Source of the DNA: Apiospora phragmitis
Lineage: Eukaryota; Ascomycota; Sordariomycetes; Amphisphaeriales; Apiosporaceae
Length of the DNA: 64,000 nucleotides
Assembly (NCBI GenBank): GCA_038363925.1
Contig: JAQQWL010000009.1
Coordinates: forward strand, 1,302,001-1,366,000
Direction: 5' to 3'
In this document: piece by piece, positions 1-11,324 of the stretch
How positions within the stretch are numbered: position 1 is the first letter of the stretch
How the letters are laid out: each line of letters begins with the position of its first letter
Notes under the pieces: generated by a model
The model's database searches: none
What the model was told of the DNA's origin: nothing
What the model saw: the letters and a program-made list of their open reading frames with translations, nothing else
Program-made: the position numbers and the translations under genes

Positions 1-1057
1 CGCATTACCTATTAGGGTATCCTTTGATTGCGGTCTTTTGCCTTTGGGAGCTGACCCAGAACGACTCTCCCGCAGAGATGGTTCTTGCGGTGGCATTCTT
101 CCTGCTTATAACTGCTAGTCTTGTATGGGCCACTTGGACCGTCATGCGGATCGCCAAGCGCTCAGTGGCACTCTTCAAGAATCCGGCCTATACCCTCTTC
201 TCAGACCTCACAACTCTCAACAAATGGGGATTTCTATACATCCAGTATCGTGCATCGGCCTACTATTTCACTTTACCACTCATGGTATACACCTTCGTGA
301 AGGCTTGCTTTATCGCCTTTGGGCAGAAAAGCGGCGTGGCTCAGGCAGTTGGTCTGCTTTTGATCGAGGCCGGGGCTCTCATCACAAACTCCGTCCTGCG
401 ACCCTGGATGGACAAGTCAACAAACCTCTTCAATATTGCCATATCCTTCTTCAACTTTTTGAATGCCGTTTTTCTGCTTATTTTCACTTCCGTCTTCGAC
501 CAGCCACCTCTGATGACCGGTGTCATTGGCATCCTCTTCTGGATTTTGAATGCGGCTTTCACTCTCGTACTTCTCCTAATGATCATCATTACGACTGGAG
601 TGCTTCTGTTCAAGAACAACCCAGACTCTCGGTACCAATTCATGGCCGACGACCGCACTTCGTTCATGAAATCTGGCACCAACCTGAACACCTACAATGA
701 GCTCGATGCTCTGGGAGCCGCCGCCCGCGGGGGTGAAAAGCCGAAAACGGGCTCCGGCTTGGACCTGGATGATGAGTACGAGCCTACGCAATCTGACAGA
801 CTACATCCCAGCACACATAGTCCAAGCGAGGGCGGGCGCCCATCTATGGATGCGAGGGCGAACCAGCATCACGGTCTTCTAGAGCACGAAGAATCCGGTG
901 TAGGCCATGACCACAGCGCACACAATGCCAGCCCAGCTGGTCCAGGAGTTCCAAAAACCTCCTCGTGAGTATAACCCAGTGTGGAACATTGATAGGGATG
1001 CCCTAATAACGTTGACAATGCAGCCCTTGGCAACGCGGCGCTGGCTACGAGCATTAA
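1..1057 (+). CDS. Flc/TRP-like membrane channel, C-terminal part (cut by window edge)
   Basis: The reading frame is open from the left edge, so the N-terminal part of the gene is outside the window. The visible part has several hydrophobic helices and the family block around RASAYYF, FGQKSGVAQAV and SVLRPWMDK, typical of fungal flavin-carrier (Flc/Pkd2-like) TRP-family proteins of ER or plasma membrane that affect FAD transport, calcium and wall integrity. A hydrophilic, Ser/Pro/His-rich cytosolic tail follows. The unspliced frame would stop at 966-968, but GTGAGT at 965, CTAATAAC at 1012-1019 and CAG at 1021-1023 form a good 59-nt intron. Splicing gives a last exon ending in SPWQRGAGYEH and stopping at 1055-1057. 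The family call is firm; the last exon is inferred. Confidence 0.8.
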
Positions 1058-2298
1058 AACCAAATCAATGTAAAAAGGAACAAATCAAGAACCAAAAAAC
1101 AATATCCACAAAACTTTCGCACCTGTCCGTTCAACTCAGCCTGTATCTTGTGTCAGCAGACACCGGCTTCTTGCCTAGTGGTTGGCATGACCTTTTATGG
1201 TTTCCTATATACCGTACAGAGATGGGGGAGATGGAATGTCTCAGATAATGGGTCAAGCAGAAGGCTTCAAGCCCGGGTCAGGCCAGTCGAAACAGACATG
1301 CTTTTCACGCCTGACATTCAACCACAGCCTACAGTAATAAATAGCTGTCCATGTGTATCGGTAGTCATGGTAGTAGGATATCAATTTCATCATTAGGCTT
1401 CATCGTAGCGAATGGGCATGTTGGCAGGCTGCTAGCAAATCATCATTAGCATCATATTCATGGACGGCGTTACCCGTGGCCAGGAACCAGGAACATTAAC
1501 ATAGATCCAGGAGGGAGTCTTTGCTTTTCTATTAGCGTTTATAAAAATAATAAGATCATTGTGTTCGACTATTATACATTAAGTCACAACTGAGTATTAT
1601 AATAAATGAGTTAGAGCTCTGAAGGTTGTTGTACTGGCTGTGTGCGTTGGAAACGAAGCATTAAGTGGTGAGGAATCATTAGAAAAGCAATGGGAAAGGG
1701 GTGGGGGGCAAGAACCTTGATTACATCACAAGAATGCCGCCGTCCAATATAAGTAACTGTCAGCTTACAGAGCGAGATATCAATGTATTGACGCATCTAC
1801 AAATTGCACCTTACTGATCCAGGACGTCCCGCTAGATGGGGGAGGTCTCTCCTATTCGCTCTCCGAGTCTAACTTGCACCCCTGCCTTCAGTCCTTGCTC
1901 TAGTATCTGTGTAGTAAACACTGTGCCCTTGTCGATACTAAGAGATGCTAGCGGTTTTGACAGGTTCACGAAAGCGGCATTGCGTATGGTGGTGTATAAA
2001 CAAGCGGTTATTATTATTTAAATACATAAAAACGCTGTTGTAAGGCAGATGGACAGAAGGCCCATCTTCGGTTGCTCCACCCTTAGACCACCCTGCCCGT
2101 TTTTTGTTCGCTGCTCATGTCTGCTGTCGCATTTATAACACAGCTATTCCCCCTTCATGGTTCCAGACGAGCTCCAATGCGCCAACGACCAATTGCACCC
2201 AGGCGTAGATGGCGCATTCCACGGGCTTATATAGCTAGTTCGCCCACGTGCCAACCGACGCCACATCAAAGCCAACTCAAATTCTCTCCCCCCGTCCG
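1058..2298. other. Intergenic, convergent 3' ends
   Basis: This stretch lies between the end of the Flc-like gene and the end of rtt103, which is transcribed toward it. I see only 3'-flanking sequence with AT-rich patches near 1530-1610 and 2000-2035. Short open frames here show no recognisable protein features. Confidence 0.5.
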
Positions 2299-3760
2299 TC
2301 ACGAACTGGTGCTATCCTTGCGGAGCATTTCCGAGACATCAGCATCGATGCCGTCTTCTCCCAAGTCCGGAAAGTCGTCGCTCGTATCCAGTCTCCGTTT
2401 CTTAGACCCGTCGGTGCCCGGTAGGGACGGACTTGAACTGGGAGGCGAGGCTCGACAGCATCTCAATGCCCGGTGCAGCGGGCGGCGGCGTTGGTTGTGG
2501 CTGGTGTTCCTGGAACGCGGGATCTTGGGAGGGGAAGTCGGGCTGCCACTCCGGAATAGGGGCCGCCGGGGCCTGCTGGGGAGCTGCCTCGGGTTCTGGG
2601 GTGAGTTCTTCGATCTCGGGTCGGTCAGGCTCCAACATCTCTTGATCGTGGGTGCCGTTCGACGGGGCAATCTCTTCGTGAGAGGAAAGACCCTGCATGA
2701 TGGCAAACTCGACATCCGTCTTCTTGGTCTCCACTTCGACCTTGCGTCTCTTGAATGTCTGCAGCTGCTCTTCCTCGGCGGTCAGAGCGGCCTTGTTAGA
2801 GTCCAAAATCTTCTGGAGCTCGCCAACCAGTGCTTTGCGGGCCTCGACGCATTGTCCCACAGCACACTCGGCATTAGCGAGCGTTTTTACCAGCCCGTTC
2901 AGTCGGGCGGCGTAGACAGGCGCAGAGGGGACATTAGCACCAGGCTCCATCAGCTTGCTATATTCCGAGTTCGCCGTAGTAATAGATGTCTTGGTCGACA
3001 GAAGCGACTTGGAGACATCTGCCTGGGGCTTAGCGAGCGAGGCCAGCTCAGACGGCAAAGAGGCAGAACCGCCAAAGATGGAGCCTCCGAGGGCAGGTCG
3101 TCCACTGCCGCGGGCCTTTTCAAGCTCTGTATCAACTAGTCAGTTAAGGGCTACTTGGAAACTGGGGACCAGGGTGTTGAGGCATACCCTGTATACGAGC
3201 CTCTACCGCAGCTTGGATAGGCTCTTCGAAGACGCCACGGTCTCTCCACACTGCTACCACTCTCTGGATCCGTTGCTGTACCTCGGACGGGGCTCCCTTG
3301 TAAGCCGTAGAGGCAGCCTCGGCGAGAACGGGAGCGAAGGCCACCAGGAAATCTTCCTTATGACGCACTTTTGATTGCTGGCAGACCTCTGCAAACCACA
3401 AATGTCAGTATCCACATCCGCAACCGCAGGGCAAAATGAACGACACCAAACGAAGAAGACCAACGTTTGGAGGACACATCATTGAATGTGGACTTACCAT
3501 TAGCCAGATAGATCAGGTTGAGTCTCTTATGACTGGTCGAGTCCTTGAGGCGCTGCAACCATATCTGCACAGTGCGCTCAGCATGTCGCCTAGTATTGTG
3601 AGGTCAGTTATTTGGCCGCCTATCGAGACTAAGCGATATCAAGCAGTGGCGGTGGTGCTCACCTATGGAACATAATCCATTGGGCTACAGTGACTATACT
3701 GTCCTGGGTCTCGCACAACGTCGAGAGCTTGGCAAGAACGGCGTCGTCGGTGTAGGACAT
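2299..3760 (-). CDS. rtt103: Rtt103-like CTD-interacting (CID) transcription termination factor; C-terminus frameshifted
   Basis: There are four exons on the minus strand: 3760-3663, 3589-3498, 3388-3188 and 3126-2299, all with GT-AG introns. The protein begins MSYTDDAVLAKL and has a CID domain in roughly the first 130 residues (RLKDSTSHKRLNLIYLAN, VVAVWRDRGVF). A coiled-coil-like middle (LQTFKRRKVEVETKK) and a Pro/Gln-rich tail follow. The family binds Ser2-phosphorylated RNA polymerase II CTD and recruits the Rat1/XRN2 exonuclease. The exons sum to one base more than a multiple of three. After FKSVPTG the frame runs to a stop (HRRV), while the conserved-looking tail (KKRRLD, then DFPDLGEDGIDADVSEMLR) continues in the next frame to a stop at 2299. 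One extra base in the CCC/GGG run near 2417-2420 explains this. It is either a sequencing error or a late truncation. Confidence 0.88.
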
Positions 3761-4942
3761 GATGATGATGGTGATGGTGGTAGTGTGTTATGGAGGTGTT
3801 ACGCAGTCCTTTGTCAAGTGGTTTGTTTCCGGGTTGGATGTGGGCGACGTTGAGGGTGGCGCAGTCAAACAGCAGTGGGAGGTGAGGTGCAATCCAGGGG
3901 TGACTGCAGTTGTGGGTTGGACTGGTTGCTGATATCTACTTGTGTGTCGGGCTTGATAATGTTGGTTGTGGTTGTTGGTGTGGACTTCAGTTCAGACAGA
4001 TCAAGATCAATCATCTACATGCGGAACTAGCTGCAACAATCTGCGCTGAGTGCCCGGTCTGAGCTAGGGTAGACTGGCTGGCTAGATATTTGTGATGTTG
4101 ATGTGAGCCAGCTAGAGGCGTCCACGTCCAAAACACACACAAACACCTGACCTGGGTTTGAGTGTAGTTGAGAAGATGATGAAGGATCCTGATGCTATCA
4201 ATCACTCCAACTTCACAAATTTGCGGGATATCTAGATGACCGATTATTATGGTTTGGAAGGGAAGGATTGAATGGGAAAGACCCTCTTGATACTGGAATG
4301 AATTTGGGAAGTTGGACAACAATTGAAGGTCAAATGTCCTGAAGCTGGCATCAATACGTCGAAGGGAACACACACGACACACGCACGCGCAGGAGCTCCA
4401 ATCCAACGTGGAAGCTAGGGCCCAGTTTGGTCTATCGTCTATCTTATCGCCCAATCAGTTCGTTACCATCCATACCTTGCCTTATCTGCTTACATGTCCT
4501 GTTTGTTGCATACGATTTAGGAGGTATGAATACTGCAATCAATCCGGGATTAGGATAATTATTCAGCCGACCGTGTGTACATGACGGGCATTACAGGCCC
4601 CCCTTATTAACGGGCAATCAATTGAATAGGAGCTAAGGAGGTAGGTACCTAGCATTTGTTAGCAGCCGCTTAGGCCAAGCAACCAGTCGCAAGCGGTAAA
4701 CTGGCCTTGCGTTGCGACGACAGCGCATTCGTGTACTGTTGGTAGGTACCTTGTCATTCAATGCCTTGAGGTAGCAGCACCTGGAATAGTCGACCTTGTA
4801 TTTCGTTCAAGATTGTTCCTTCCTACCATCAACTACCCCGATCCAAACAGACAGGAAGCAGGCCAATTTTGTTACACTTTACGTGCCACACTCATTTCAA
4901 CCACCTTGCCGTTCCCCATTACACCTTTGCAGCACAGCAGCC
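3761..4942. other. Divergent promoter region rtt103 / clathrin light chain
   Basis: The two genes are transcribed away from each other and share about 1.2 kb. It is rich in short GT/CA and TG runs near rtt103 (3780-4000). A 147-codon open frame at 4011-4454 on the minus strand has biased, non-family-like composition and I regard it as chance. Confidence 0.45.
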
Positions 4943-5782
4943 ATGGCGGACAGATTCCCGTCGCTGGACGACTTCGACTCGGGTGGTAAGACACGACAAC
5001 TTCCTTGGGCCCAATGCGATGCGGTGCTAACCTCTCCATGTTGTAGCCCAGACCGAGATCAAGGGAGATGCCGAATCCCCATCAGCCGACGACTTCCTAG
5101 CACGTGAACGCGCCCTTCTCGGCGACGATGCGACGCAATTCGCGACCAGCAACGACTCCGCCGCCTTCCAGGACGCATCTGACGACTTGCTGGGCGGAGG
5201 TGGCGATGGCGAGAATGCACAGTTCGAGAGCCAGTTCCCCGATCTCAGCGCCGGCAACGAGGTAAGCCTGAACGCATTGGGTTACGAATCCATGATGAAT
5301 ACCAACTGACCGGATCACACCCCGAATAGCAAGTTGCCCCTGGCGGTGCGATTACTGCCCCCTCGGTAAACTACAGCTCAGGGTACGCACCCGCTACCGC
5401 CGAGGAGGAGGAGGAGCCCGAAGTCATCAAGCAATGGCGCGAGAAGCGCGATGCTTCCAACGCCGAACGGGCCGAGAAATTTGCTGCCCAGAAGGCCGAG
5501 ACCGTTAAGGAGGCTCAGCAGAACATTGACGACTTCTACGAGAACTACAACAACAAGAAGGAGAAGACGATTTCCCAGACGCGCAAGGAGGCCGAGCAGT
5601 TCATGGCCAGCCAGGACGACACCACCTCGGGCGGCACGAGCTGGGAGCGCATCTCGAAACTGGTTGATGTGAGCGGAAAGGGCCAGAAGGGAGGCGCTGC
5701 CGGATCGGGCAAGGAACGCTTCCGTGAGATGCTGACGAGCTTGCGAAAGGACGAGAAGGCACCTGGCGCTGAGGGCTACTAA
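4943..5782 (+). CDS. clc1: Clathrin light chain
   Basis: There are three exons (4943-4985, 5047-5261, 5330-5782), giving 236 residues. The protein starts MADRFPSLDDFD, with an acidic N-terminal half (DFLARERALLGDD). The heavy-chain-binding helix region (EEEEEPEVIKQWREKRD, then KAETVKEAQQNIDDFYENYN) follows, and the C-terminus contains SWERISKLVD and ERFREMLTSLRKDE. This is the normal fungal clathrin light chain layout and length. It assembles on clathrin heavy chain and tunes coat formation in endocytosis and Golgi-endosome traffic. The ATG at 4943 is chosen because the conserved DRFPSLDDFD motif starts there, and CAGCC precedes it. The gene converges on cox7 with only about 370 bp between stops. 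Confidence 0.95.
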
Positions 5783-6155
5783 TGCACCCTGACCCCGATG
5801 CTGGTGCTGCACATTCGACCTAGCAGTCCGAGGAATGATCTTTATTGGCATTTGGCCTGGATCATACGGATCAATTTTCTTGGCTTGACCAAGTCGTCAC
5901 CCCGTATTTTAGATACACCTACAATTGGTGGAGAGTTCATTTGGTAGTGCAGGCGTAATGAGATATGGCTCGGATCAAACGCATAATTTCACCGTGAGAT
6001 CGATGCTATACTGGGTGGAAAGATATGGCTGAAGAAAATGATTCGTTCGTGTGATTGTAGTCTATTTGTTCCTCCTACCGACACAAAACAGTCGCCTCTC
6101 CCCTCTTCCTCTGCAACCCAGCACCCTCTATGCACATGTTCTATGCAATTCTGCT

Positions 6156-6694
6156 CTAGTCCTTGCCAAACCAGGTGTTGTGGCCCAATGCCTTGCGGCC
6201 CAACATGTACAGGGTGGCTATAGTCGCTGTTAGTTCCAATTGCAAACAATATTCTGGGGCATTCGGACATACCGCCGAAGGTACCCCAGAGGCAGACCTG
6301 GTAGGGAAGGAACAAGATGCTGCTTCGATTGCCCTATTTGCTGTGTCAATATGTGTGTTCTCCTTTGCCAACCCGGGGTCCGCGGCATCTGCATGCGCGC
6401 ATATGGGTAACGTACGATCCTCCAGAGACGGGTGTGCTGCTTGTAGGCACGCTGGTAGAACTTCTGGTGCTCGGGCACACGGTTGGGAGCGTCGACGAGA
6501 CTATGGAGCGATCTGGGTCAGCCTAAGAACTTGGCAGTGTTGGAGGGAGGTCTTTTTGCAGTGGCAGAGCGTGAGACCACGGTCGGGCGGCCACGATTGG
6601 GAAGAGGCGGAGGCGGCAAGCCCAGGCTGCGCCATTGAGCAGTGAAGACCCGATAAGCCAATCCAGCGGACGGGCTTCTTGCTACTCACCCCAT
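6156..6694 (-). CDS. cox7: Cytochrome c oxidase subunit 7 (COX7a-like)
   Basis: The gene is reconstructed as four exons on the minus strand: 6694-6690 (only ATGGG), 6500-6416, 6333-6273 and 6217-6156. They add to 213 nt, or 70 residues, in frame. The product starts MGLVDAPNRVPEHQKFYQ, and NRVPE-QK-FQ is the hallmark of COX7a-type subunits. The matrix-side part HTRLWRI is followed by one membrane span (FLPYQVCLWGTFGATLYML) and the tail GRKALGHNTWFGKD. The product is a nuclear-encoded inner-membrane subunit of complex IV. All introns have GT-AG ends: GTGAGT...TAG, GTACGT...TAG and GTATGT...TAG. The first, of 189 nt, separates a five-nucleotide first coding exon from the rest, so simple ORF finding misses the gene. 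Confidence 0.85.
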
Positions 6695-7150
6695 CTTGAA
6701 GGTTGTTGCGGTAGTGTGTGACTGGCGAACGGATGGATTATATTCGGCGGTTGAAGGTGGTTGTTGCTACGAGCTGCTATGAGGGAAGGAAGCTTGAATC
6801 GCAGAAGTCGAAGTGGTTCGATGGGTCCACTTCCTTTGAATGACTAACCTGGCCAAATAGCCGAGTTGCAACCGATAAGGCTTTTAGGGAAGGGACCGCC
6901 ATGACGGCACGCTTGGCAGGTTCAAAAAAGAGTACATGCAGGGATCTGTGCCAATCGCAGTTCGCGGTACTGCAAATCCAAAATTTTGGCCGGAGCTCGA
7001 TCCCGCTCTGCATGCGAATCGACTTGCAGAGATACAACAACATATCGGGCTTTCCTTCTTTTCCCTTACTTACCCGGTAAGGAGCATGCGATGATAGCTG
7101 CGTGATCGACTTTGGTTCCACGCCCGGTAGTAACGTGATGGGACGCAGTA
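6695..7150. promoter_or_regulatory. Divergent promoter, cox7 / PPR-like gene
   Basis: This 456-bp interval separates two divergently transcribed genes whose products both act in mitochondria. Co-regulation is a reasonable inference. No specific operator was identified. Confidence 0.4.
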
Positions 7151-9757
7151 ATGCGACCGGTGAACCGAACCCTTCGAGATGTGAAGCTTCGACGTCCAGT
7201 TTCCAGCTTACAGCCAACCCGCCACCATACACCACTATCACTTCTGGCGCGACCAGCTTACCGCCGCCATGATGCGCTCTCGACACCATGGAAGCGGGAT
7301 CTGGCGACTGCGCCATCGACGCTTGATATGACCATGCTCGAACCGTTTCCCTCGCCCAGCGATAAACTCGCTTCCCATAATATAGACGCCAATGCCACCA
7401 TCAGTCCGTTGCAGCAGAGTGCATCATTTGGGAAATGGCAGCGGCTTTCACTAAAGTCCGGTCGACTGGCCATAGAGTCGGACTTTACCCGCACTGGGCC
7501 AGCCAAACATTATCACCTGCCATTACAGGTAGACAAACTCGAGAATCAGAACGACTTCGAGCTATGGTACTGCCTCCTGGACTATCTCCAGAGACATCAC
7601 GGCGATGATGGTGTCTACAGGTTATGGAGTGGCATGTGGGGTCGTAAAGCACTCTACAAGACCGACAAGACTTCCTCACTGGTCTTCTGGCAGACTATTC
7701 TCGAGACAGCCCTCCGATACGACAATGAGCGATTCCTCGATAACATCGTAGTCTATGCGGAATGGATGAAGAAAATCCACAATAACGAATGGCCGAACCT
7801 CTACATGGGCTTTATGTCATACTATCTACGCTCACATGAACATGGAAAAGCTTTGCGGTGGCACGTACGCCTCGTGCCAAACTTCCGGCCCTCCTCGGGC
7901 GAGTTTACAAGCCTGATAAAGCAGTTCTGCACAGACGAGGTCCTCAATGACTCTGGAACTCTTCCGCGCTTATACACCACAAGCCATGAGCGGCACGTAT
8001 ACGACTCGGTGGTGCCTTACCTGTATGCCCGTGGTTGTTCTCGGTTGGCACGATTGTGGCACAAGACATGCTTGCGCGTTGGAGACGGGCCAACACTCTA
8101 CGCGCCGGCTAGACCGTTCCTGAGATATTATGCAGGATACTATCCCGAGGAACGGGAAGATTGGTCCGAAATAGAGCTGGATGCTATGGGTACGTTGGAT
8201 CAACACAGCTCCCAGCAAAAGACGGACGGCACCGAGGACGTTACAGAGGACGGTGAACCTGAGCAAACTCGAAGTCTCCCGAGAGTTCATGAATCGCGTC
8301 CACGGGGGTACGTTTGGATTCACTTCCAAATCGTACAATGACAGACTCGGTGCCCGGTGGTTTGCCAGTTCCTGGGTCAGCCTCGACACTGCCATTTTTG
8401 TCGTCTCAGCCTTGGGCATCCAGCAGATCGGCCCCCTCTCACTACAGTCGATTGCACTGAGAGATCCGAGCCCGGAAGGCGTTCTGAGGAGTATCGGCCA
8501 TCTCCGGGACCTGGGAATTTCACTCCCGAATCAAACTACGTGAAATCGATACAGCATCTTGCCAAGAGCCGCGACACTGAGCTTCTCTTAGACCTCCTTC
8601 AATGCGATCTACATCCGGATGTCTTCGACGACATAGAATTGCATTCCAAGTTGATGGACTCCAGTAGAGCGTCTGGCGATATACGAACCTATAACTTGTT
8701 GCTTGCTACAAGACTGGCTACTTTTGCGAGTTCAAGCGAGGCCTCCGCGAACATGATGTTGGTGTTTTTTCTTGCTATAGAAGATCACTGGAACATTATA
8801 CGCGTCCTCCGTGATATGCATCATTGGAGAATTAGCTTGCATCCAAAGCATGTGAAGAAGCTATTTAAATTGATGAAGATCAATGCACCTCTACATCCTT
8901 CGGAGGAGATTAGGGAATTCCCCTCACCTCGTTTACCGACGCCGCATGATGTGAGATTCTGCCAGGGCTTGTTGTGGACACTGCGTCGGATGGATGTTCC
9001 GATTCCTGCTCATATCAACCAGCGGCTCATCATTTCTTTTGGTCGCCAGGGCAAGATGAAGTACATTATTCCGATCATGCGAGATATCATCAACTACTAT
9101 ACAAAGTGGCACGGTACACGGCCTGGTTTCATACCTGTCTCTGTCCGCGATTTGCCCGAGGCCATGACTCGACCGCTTCGTGGTGTACCGAAGCTCTTGG
9201 GTGTCTTCATACCAATTGATACACCGGCGTCGAGGCCGAATCACCCACTCGCGCAGATATTTAACCCCTGGGTTATACAATCGTTGATTCGGTGGTCGTT
9301 TCGCAAAATTTCGGATGTCCATGCCGAAGCGCCTTTGCTGCAGTTGCAGAGGAAGGCCGCGACGAGCGGTGTCGAGTTTGTCCGTGTCATCGCCGTCGTG
9401 CGTACGCTGAAGGATGCAGGCGTGAACATCGAGGTGAACAAAGTTCGAAAGGCCATCATCCTCCGACTCGCCGAGTTATACGGGAGCGTTGAGCCCATGA
9501 AGAAGTTAACGAAGTCGGTGCGTCGTCGGAATCACTTCAGCCTGGTCCAGGTCAAGGAGTTATGCGACCAGGCCTGGAGGGACGAAAAGCAGCCGCTGCT
9601 TCCCGGTCTCGAGGAGCTGCGACAGGAAATCCAAAAGCTGGATGTGTATAACGCGAACTGGAATGATGAGTTGTATATGCTGGTCGAAGAAGGCATAAGG
9701 AGGAAACAGATGCTCCGACGCGGGAAAACAGGCCATCATAATAATGTACCATATTAG
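7151..9757 (+). CDS. Mitochondrial pentatricopeptide-repeat (PPR-like) protein, two apparent frameshifts
   Basis: The long protein (about 860 residues if joined) starts with an Arg-rich, acid-poor N-terminus suited to mitochondrial import (MRPVNRTLRDVKLRR). A helical-repeat body follows, for example LVFWQTILETALRYDNERFL, GDIRTYNLLLATRLA, IRVLRDMHHWRISLHPKHV and FVRVIAVVRTLKDAGVNI. The pattern fits fungal PPR proteins of mitochondrial RNA metabolism, but no named orthologue is asserted. Coding runs in one frame to about 8250, in a second from about 8253 to 8527 (GARWFASSWVSLD, GPLSLQSIALRD), and back in the first from 8528 to the stop at 9757. The first switch could be a +1 base or an 85-nt intron (8190-8274, GTACGT...AAG). 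The second sits in a CCC run with no possible intron, so at least one indel is real or an assembly error. Confidence 0.7.
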
Positions 9758-10787
9758 AATATATACCCCTTATCTTTGCTTTTGAAGTAACAAGTCTACT
9801 GTGCTATCCAGTGTGCCCCTATGAAGAGAGCCGAAACGGCTAATGGCTACTGACACTTAAGTAAGGAGCAGTCGCCGCTCTGGCCTCTCTACCGACGGAG
9901 ACTTTCTGCCACCAAACCCATTACTGTTTATAGTTATGGCTCCAATGACTCGATTGAATCGCTTGCCTGCATCTAGCTGGAAGAGGAAAGTGTTGGCGTG
10001 GATGATGAAGATACTCTGGAGATGCTTGGAGGTAGTAGGCGGTGTGTTCGGAAGTGTGCAGGTGATGACGATCTCACGGGGCTTGGCTGCTCTCTTTCGC
10101 ATATATAGGCAGAACGTCTTCCAGGAGAGCTCGGCAAATGATATTCGGTAGCTTACCGCAACTGAATCTTCGACCTTGAATTATTGTTCGCCAGCGGCGC
10201 TTGTTTCGTTCCTAGGATAGGGTACGTACAGGCTTCATCCCTCAGGGAAATAGGTCGTCGCACGTTGCATGGCAGGTTGTAAGTATTCAATAATAAATCC
10301 AGGGATGGTACGTGGGGGTTGATTCCCTGTCATACGTCCTGGAACAGTCCGTATTGGTCATTCCGCGGGTGAATCAACTACAGTAGGGGTAAGAGATCGC
10401 ACTATCCACGCCACCGGCTGGGTTGCAGCGGCACAGTGCCTGCCGGATCTGGGGACATGGGTTCTCATCGGATCCGGCGTCGCTTATGTCTCGGGGGGCC
10501 AGGAAAACCTCACCGTATTCCCGCTATAAGCAGGATCCTGCGTGCTTCTAGGTAGCCTCTGTCGAAGGGCAGCCCGTGTTTATGGCTGATCAGGCTTAGA
10601 TTGTGTCATCATACTCTCATCATACTTTTTTAGAGGGCGTCGGTATGGTCTCATCTGGACCTCTCACAGACAGCAGAGAACGAATGTGCAGTCCCTTCTG
10701 CCATGCCGTCCGCACCATACGCATCCAAGCCCTATTGATCTCTCGAGACGGCCAAGAGCGGGAAGAGAAGTAGGGAGGAGGAGGGCC
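9758..10787. other. Gene-poor stretch
   Basis: No reading frame here has recognisable protein character. The GC-rich patch at 10425-10560 and the poly-pyrimidine/purine patches look like ordinary flanking DNA. Confidence 0.4.
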
Positions 10788-11324
10788 ATGTATAAAGTCG
10801 GTGTTGGCCTCGCTGTGAAGCATTCGGGGGATTCACAGAGACGACAGTCGAGTCCAGCGAAGACGAAGGACCTCTTCAATATTGCCAGTGTGTTTCTTTC
10901 TTTTTGTCTGGCGATGTCTTCAACAATCTGTCAGCAGAACGGGTATGTGACTGTTCGATCCGGCATGTAACACCGTATTGATGGAATGCTGCTAACGTCA
11001 TTTATTACGTGCCTCGTAGGCAATTCCCCCGAAAGCGCTCACAAGATAGCTAAATCGATGGCCTCCTCTGCTTCCTCTACCTCCCCTAAGCCTGCGAAGA
11101 AGATCAAGACCAAGGGCAAGAGCAAGAGCAAGCCGAAGCACGGTTCTACCACGAGCCATTGCCTCCGTGCATATCTCCAGCAACCACCTTCCAAGGAGAA
11201 CCGGCTCATGACCAAGTCAGATGCAGGAACTGCGATGGCGGACGCACCTAATGCGGTCTCCAGGGCTTCAGAAGCGAATATGAGCATGTATATTGAGAAG
11301 ATCATGGTGCCATTCAAGAGATGA
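10788..11324 (+). CDS. Possible small gene, unrecognised (Lys-rich)
   Basis: TATAAAG at 10790, a good intron signal (GTATGT at 10941, GCTAACG near 10992, CGTAG ending at 11019), and an open frame ending in a stop at 11322-11324 suggest a transcribed unit. The second frame encodes a Ser/Lys-rich segment (KPAKKIKTKGKSKSKPKHG) and a short hydrophilic tail. I could not find a start codon and splice that join both parts in one frame, so the coding model is unsettled. It may be a small fungal-specific protein, an untranslated RNA or chance. No function is suggested. Confidence 0.2.

Noticed and set aside
4011..4454. 147-codon minus-strand open frame
   Set aside because: Cys/Arg/Ser-biased composition, no motif, and it lies in the divergent promoter region of two core genes.
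8190..8246. A 57-nt intron (GTACGT...TTACAG) to repair the PPR-like gene
   Set aside because: Its length is a multiple of three, so it leaves the frame unchanged and does not connect to the conserved next segment; the 85-nt alternative ending at 8274 does.
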